NCBI GenBank assembly: GCA_020137815.1
Contig: CM035354.1
Coordinates: forward strand, 1,629,422-1,693,421
From: Hormiphora californensis
Taxonomy: Eukaryota; Ctenophora; Tentaculata; Cydippida; Pleurobrachiidae
Direction of reading: 5' to 3'
Length of the DNA: 64,000 nucleotides
Part shown: piece by piece, positions 58,294-64,000 of the stretch
Position numbering within the stretch: the stretch's first letter is position 1
Layout: each line of letters opens with the position of its first letter
Program-made: the position numbers and the translations under genes
Notes under the pieces: model-generated
Told to the model about the DNA's origin: nothing
What the model saw: only the letters and a program-made list of their open reading frames with translations
Database searches by the model: none

Positions 58294-61178
58294 ACAATGG
58301 GGACGAGATGGGTGGTGATGAGATGCCCCTAATGGCGGTAACAGAGGATCACGCTGCAGGATTCCCACAGTTCTACCTGGAACCAAGGACACCAACACAG
58401 GTATGTGGGCTGTGGTGTTACACGTACAGTACGTGATGGGGGACATGTGTATGTGTAGCTGAGGATTTATTTGATCGCTGCAGTCTGCACGAACTCTACA
58501 CTCGTATGACATAATTAGTAAAATTAGATTGTGGATACGCTTTAGACTTGAATGTTTACACACGCATGACTGACTAATTGATTACACAGTACACACACAT
58601 GACGACTAATTGACTATACACATGACTGACTAATTGATAACACACATGACTGACTAATTGATAACACACATGACTGACTAATTGATAACACACATGACTG
58701 ACTAATTGATTACACACATGACTGACTAATTACATATGACTGACCCGCTGTTTTCAGAGTGTTGTCCGTGCAGCAAGTAGAACAAGTAGCAGTAGAAGCA
58801 CTGGTTCCAAGCTGTTTTCATATGCCATTCCCCCCTCCAACAGTAGTAGCCCCCTCCCTGGAGCTCCCCAACTCTCCTCCACCACTAACACTGAGTCTCT
58901 AAACTTCTTAAAACTTGGTGGGAGTGTCCGGGATTTGGAGACATACTTCATGGATCCCCCAAAGTCATCAAAACATGAATCCAGGGACCCGGAACTGAGG
59001 GACAAGTTCAAAAGTCTGATGATTGCATTTGAGAACGAGAAACACTCGAAAGACAAGTTGAAGATCAGGAAAGACAAGATGAAGGCTCAACTAAAGGAGG
59101 CAAGTGAGTCCCTGATCGAGTCCAGGATGGATAACGATGAGTTAGTGAATCATCTGAAGGAGGAGGAGAAGGCGAGACAGGAGCTAGAGGTTGAGAACCA
59201 GGGACTAAAAGATGAAATTGAGCATCTGAACTGTAAGATATCAGTCCTACAAGCAATCGAATCGGACCGGAAGACTCGAGTTGATGAGGAGATCAAGTGT
59301 GGATCATTACAGAGGGAAACTAGTTTTGACACTTACCAGACCCTTTACGAAGACTTGGCTCAGAAGCATACTGAGATGCATTCTGTCCTATCAGGAACTA
59401 TTGAGCGGATGAAGTCGGAGATGGGGGAGGTGAAGAAGGAGAAGTTAGCATTGGAGACGAGGAACACAGAACTAAATGATAAGATCACGATCCTGGGTCC
59501 CAAGTGTGATCAGAAATCCCTGGAGCTGGACAATATTACTGAAATGATAGAGGCGCTGAACCTCCAGATAGATGATGTGAGGACCAAGTGTGCCCAGGGG
59601 CTGTGTACTGGCTCTCTAAAAGTGCTGGAGGAGATGAGAGAGAAGGATACTGTCATTGGGGTCCTCACAAACCAAGTCTCCAAGGGGAAGGTGAAGAAGA
59701 AGGAGTTGAACACAGAGATAGGGAACTTGGAAAAGCATCTCCACGAGATGGAGAATGCAAGAGGGAAGGCGGATGAGAGGTATATCGAGGTTGTCAAGGA
59801 GGCAGAGGCGCTTAGGGTAAAGTTAGCTGATAGGGACGCGTTATGTGAATCAGGATCGTGTGCTAGTGGTATAAAGTTCAACAACAAGGACACTGAATCC
59901 AGGTTCATTGTGATGCAGAACTCTGATAAAGTGGACACCCTGAACCAGAAGATAGAGAGGTTAAACGAGAAGAGGGATGAGCTGAGGAAGGAGCTGGCAA
60001 TTTACAAGATGGAGATGACGAATAGTGAGAACACGTTGCAGAACGCGGAGAGAGCTAGGCGGAGGGCGGAGAAGGATTTGGAGGTTTTCAAAACAGAGAA
60101 CGCGGATCTGAGGAAGAGATGTGAGGAGGGGAGATGTCCTACAGCCAGTGCTAAGGAATCGGATCTGTTATCTGAGACTAAGGGGCTCTTGAGAGCTAAA
60201 ATCCAGTCGCTGGAGGACCTGGAGGAGGCCATCAAAACAGGAAAAGAGAAGTTTGCGGGGGTGTGTCTAGAGAGGGACTCTTTGAAGATCAAGATATCTG
60301 ATCTAGAGGCACAGCTTGAGAAGGCCCAGACTCACAGTAGAATATTAACAAGTGAGACAGTTGCCATGAGTGGGCAAATTGCAGAGTTAGAAAGACAGGT
60401 AGAGTCTGAGGTCTCCAAGAGATCAGAACTAGAATCAAAACATGATGAAGAAGAGGAGGATGATAGGACATCAGAGGCCCTGCTACCCATCTCCAGAAGT
60501 AGTTCCCAGGTATCAAGCTGGTCTGGTACCCCCTCCATTGATCATGGTGGGGGTGATGATCAGCTGGTTGAGGCGAGGAAGAAAATCAAGAGACAGAGAG
60601 AAAAGATAAGGGATATGAAGGAAGAATATCTCAATCTGAAGGATCTTGTATCATCTACCAATGCCAAGATATACGATATCATGTCAGATGATAAGACATG
60701 TGTAAAACCCGCTTGTAGGGAACTCCGTCACAACCTAGACAAGACGATAGTGGATCGGAACAACCTGAAATCTAAACTGGATCATTCTGAAACCAAGAAT
60801 ATGGATATCAGTCTCGACCTCTCGGCTACCTCCAACAAGTTGGCGAAGAAGAGGGAGGATTACGCATCACTACAAGCCCTCCTCAGGACCACACTGGAGA
60901 ACTGCAAGGAATTCGAGGTTAAGTTGAGGACGCAGTCGGAGGCCCTCAAGGTGGCTGAGGCTAAGGGCTGGATCCAACCTAATAACAACGATTTCACCAC
61001 TGCCACTGATAAGAGTGTGTCTTTTGTTACCTGTACTACTTCTAGTAACAACAAAACCGACAGCACGGTCACAAACCCCTGGGGGAACAGGTCCGCTCCG
61101 GTTAGAAAGATGTCAAAAGGGCCTGAGAACAGGTCCAAAGCAATTAATGATCTTCTTGCGAGGTTCGAGAGAAAGTGA
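58294..61178 (+). CDS. Second coiled-coil cassette (paralogue or alternative 3' end of the RA gene)
   Basis: Exon 58294-58400 (cag|AC AAT GGG; donor CAG|gtatgt) reads NGDEMGGDEMPLMAVTEDHA, then AGFPQFYLEPRTPTQ. It is a paralogue of RA-gene exon 9 (LGLEDEPLVVMDMVEDCQEG, then YPQIWIEEQE) and starts in the same phase (1). Exon 58758-61178 adds 806 residues: a Ser-rich linker, then coiled coil with four C-x4-C pairs (CAQGLC, CESGSC, CEEGRC, CVKPAC), ending LLARFERK. A shared block, SVLSGTIERMKSEMG here and SVMSGTIEKLRSKQG in the first cassette, shows common descent. No own RA exons are seen upstream, so splicing from exon 8 (51003) is the simplest model. A separate gene with an unrecognised 5' end is possible. 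Confidence 0.75.
58560..58743. repeat. 23-bp minisatellite in the intron before 58758
   Basis: About seven units of 'acacatgactgactaattgat'-type lie just upstream of the acceptor ttttcag at 58757. The units do not include the acceptor. Confidence 0.9.
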
Positions 61179-61489
61179 ACTTAGGTTGTACTTGTATAAT
61201 GTACTTGTACAATGTACAATGTACTTGTATTATGTACATGTATAATGTACTTGTATAATGTACTTGTATTATGTACTTGTATAAAAGGAAGAAGCACTCT
61301 TTCAAAGCACTCTTCTTCATGGGTTTTATTACTTATTTGTTTTAACGGCGCTGTAATTGTTATTTGTTAATTGTAGAGTGATGTTTCATGTTATGCCTAT
61401 ACCCTAGTTTACTATACTTCCAACTATACATAACCCACCTTTCTCAATACCCCTTCCCTCCCCCTCAATACCCCTTCTCTCTCCCTCCT
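61179..61489. other. Gap between second cassette and acceptor minisatellite
   Basis: Contains 'gtacttgtataat' short repeats (61190-61280) and no exon homologous to 51561-51661 or 58294-58400. Confidence 0.55.
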
Positions 61490-62939
61490 GTAGGATCTGC
61501 TATGTTCCCCTTCTCTCCCCCTCAATACCCCCTCAATTCCCCTTCTCTCCCCCCTGTAGGATCTGCTATGTTCCCCTTCTCTCCCCCTCAATACCCCCTC
61601 AATACCCCTTCTCTCCTCCTGTAGGATCTGCTATGTCCACCTTCTCTCCCCCTCAATACCCCCTCAATTCCCCTTCTCTCTCCCTCCTGTAGGATCTGCT
61701 ATGTTCCCCTTCTCTCCCCCTCAATACCCCCTCAATTCCCCTTCTCTCCCCCCTGTAGGATCTGCTATGTTCCCCTTCTCTCCCCCTCAATACCCCCTCA
61801 ATACCCCTTCTCTCCCTCCTGTAGGATCTGCTATGTTCACCTTCTCTCCCCCTCAATACCCCCTCAATACCCCTCAATACCCCTTCTCTCCCTCTGTAGG
61901 ATCTTCTATGTTCACCTTCTCTCCCCCTCAATACCCCCTCAATACCCCTTCTCTCTCCCTCCTGTAGGATCTTCTATGTTCACCTTCTCTCCCCCTCAAT
62001 ACCCCCTCAATACCCCTTCTCTCCTCCTGTAGGATCTGCTATGTCCACCTTCTCTCCCCCTCAATACCCCCTCAATACCCCTTCTCTCTCCCTCCTGTAG
62101 GATCTGCTATGTTCACCTTCTCTCCCCCTCAATACCCCCTCAATACCCCTCAATACCCCTTCTCTCCCTCTGTAGGATCTTCTATGTTCACCTTCTCTCC
62201 CCCTCAATACCCCCTCAATACCCCTTCTCTCTCCCTCCTGTAGGATCTGCTATGTTCGCCTTCTCTCCCCCTCAATACCCCCTCAATACCCCTCAATACC
62301 CCTTCTCTCCCTCTGTAGGATCTTCTATGTTCACCTTCTCTCCCCCTCAATACCCCCTCAATACCCCTTCTCTCCCTCTGTAGGATCTTCTATGTTCACC
62401 TTCTCTCCCCCTCAATACCCCCTCAATACCCCTTCTCTCTCCCCTGTAGGATCTTCTATGTTCACCTTCTCTCCCCCTCAATACCCCCTCAATTCCCCTT
62501 CTCTCTCCCTACTGTAGGATCTGCTATGTTCCCCTTCTCTCCCCCTCAATACCCCCTCAATTCCCCTTCTCTCTCCCTCCTGTAGGATCTTCTATGTTCA
62601 CCTTCTCTCCCCCTCAATACCCCCTCAAGACCCCTTCCCTCCCTCTGTAGGATCTGCTATGTCCACCTTCTCCCCCCTCAATACCCCCTCAATACCCCCT
62701 CAATTCCCCTTCTCTCCCTACTGTAGGATCTGCTATATGTTCACCTTGTCTCCCCCTCAATACCCCCTCAATTCCCCTTCCCTCCCTCTTGTAGGATCTG
62801 CTATGTCCACCTTCTCCCCCCCCCAATCCCCCCTCAATCCCCCCTCAATTCCCCTTCTCTCCCTACTGTAGGATCTGCTATATGTTCACCTTGTCTCCCC
62901 CTCAATACCCCCTCAATTCCCCTTCCCTCCCTCTTGTAG
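61490..62939 (+). repeat. Acceptor-bearing minisatellite, 22 copies of a 64-78 bp unit
   Basis: Each unit is 'accttctctccccctcaata' + 'ccccctcaataccccttctc' + 'tccctcctgtag' + GATCTGCTATGTTC. The last copy, at 62940, is the real exon start (ctcttgtag|GATCTGCTATGTTCGCGGG). The repeat thus carries pyrimidine tract, AG and about 14 exon bases. Counting tgtaggatct phrases gives 22 including the real one. Proline/serine-rich frames through it are artefacts. Confidence 0.95.
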
Positions 62940-64000
62940 GATCTGCTATGTTCGCGGGATCGATTTGGAGGACAGTTCCTGGATATCCCTGCTGTGTTCC
63001 AGGAGAGTGCCGATCACGCAATCTTGAGATTCGATACCTCCTCATTGAGCAACTCCACCCAATCCCTGCCCATCAGACCGGCCCAGGATCACCATGAGGA
63101 TCACCATGACAGGGCTCACCATCACCATGACAACATTGACAGAACGAGCAAGCAGTCCCTTTTTGTGGATCAGCAGTTTTATGTGGAAGAGATCAACAAT
63201 CTAAAGGAGAAGACAGTTAAACTTGAGGAGGAGAATGAGAGGGTGTTGAGGAAGGTAGAGAGGTTGCAGAGAACGGTGGAGGAGTTGGGAGCTGTGATAA
63301 CGTTAAAGGAGGAGAAACTGAGTGAGACAGAGACTGTGATTAAAACTCTAAAATCAGATGTCCAAGCTGCAAAGAAGTCAAGGGACAAGGAGAGGAAGGC
63401 AGTTAAGAGTGAAAGGAAGAAGAGCGGTGTTCTCAAGTTGGAGGTCCAGGGTTTGAAGAGAGAGCTAACTGAGATGAGAGAGATGGAGGTTAATAGGAAG
63501 GCAATGCTGGACGAAGTCATGGAGAACATGATAGCTGATTCACCTCAACTGAGCCTGAATATTGACCTAGATGATAATTCAACTAACATCAGCCTAGCAT
63601 CCCCTGAACCCAGGACACGATCTATGACAGTGGACCTCAGAGGATCGATCCAGATGTTTGAGTCTAAGATCAGCACCCTGACCACCCAGGTACTGGATAA
63701 GGAGGAGGAGTTGGAGAGGAGGGACTCGCTGATCAGGAAACTGAAGAGGAAGGTAGAGGATGGGAATACGGCTGAGGAGATGATAGGAGCCCTGACAAGG
63801 GAGCTCAACGAAGAGAAAGAGAAGAATGAGAAGATTAACAAGAAGTTGAAGGATAAAAGGAGTAACGAGAAGGAGTTGATGGGAGAGTTGACTAAGAGCA
63901 AGTTAGATCTGGTCGATATAAAAGAAGAGTTATCTACGAGGAACAGTGAAGTGGAGAAGAGGGATGAAGAGATAGACCAGTTAAAGAACAGGATAGTTAA
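62940..64000 (+). CDS. Third coiled-coil exon, runs off window
   Basis: Phase 0 reading from the acceptor gives DLLCSRDRFGGQFLDIPAVF, a Ser/Pro-rich linker, a His/Asp-rich patch (HHEDHHDRAHHHHD, possibly metal-binding), then coiled coil from VEEINNLKEKTVKLEEENER to the window end without a stop. Architecture (linker then long coiled coil in one exon, phase-0 entry) matches 51777/52107 and 58758. No upstream exon of its own is seen between 61178 and here, so it may be a third alternative 3' cassette of the RA locus, or a neighbouring paralogue. Confidence 0.75.

Noticed and set aside
61388-63097. Proline/serine-rich frames (SPPQYPLN repeats)
   Set aside because: Translation of the acceptor minisatellite; the real exon uses another frame from 62940.

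Overview
This is a piece of an animal (metazoan) nuclear genome. The genes are split by GT-AG introns, and they encode an ionotropic glutamate receptor, a ciliary SAXO4/PPP1R32-type protein, a CDK4/6-type kinase and RA-domain/coiled-coil proteins. There are no bacterial operons. The high load of (GA)n/(CT)n microsatellites, minisatellites, palindromic MITEs and decayed LINE and Polinton pieces fits an invertebrate, possibly a non-bilaterian one, but I cannot place the species from sequence alone.

Layout. 1-731: broken LINE (-). 1437-1634: foldback element with a hammerhead-like core. 2104-2976: single-exon EF-hand protein resembling the N-terminal part of selenoprotein N (+). 3309-3436: orphan exon. 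4630-20207: ionotropic glutamate receptor, about 18 exons (+). Its introns hold transposons, a Polinton-type DNA polymerase B remnant and a RING-finger gene fragment (both -), and a 3.4-kb nest of palindromes. 20500-25708: SAXO4/PPP1R32 homologue (-), tail to tail with the receptor. 26856-32037: CDK4/6-type kinase with a long Lys/Pro-rich tail ending in a KEN box (-). 32200-41600: mobile-element-rich intergenic block. It contains a 1.84-kb transposon with an iterated motif, a TA-flanked palindromic MITE, a LINE reverse transcriptase, a hAT-like element and further palindromes. 41651-64000: RA-like domains followed by a 1571-residue coiled-coil exon (+), then two further coiled-coil exons (58294-61178 and 62940 to the window edge). 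These can be entered in a compatible reading phase from the same upstream exons, so they look like alternative 3' cassettes of one locus or tandem paralogues.

Most unusual signal. In at least three unrelated genes, introns contain tandem copies of their own splice junctions: the last or first 15-55 nt of an exon, the splice site and adjacent intron. The most extreme cases are 18 donor copies in receptor intron 11 and 22 acceptor copies before the third coiled-coil exon. In two introns both ends are multiplied, giving nested donor/acceptor pairs. In three cases the exon-edge copies differ from the real exon only at synonymous positions. Splice-site-centred minisatellite growth, possibly with splice-site turnover or nested splicing, is the main candidate for an undescribed phenomenon.
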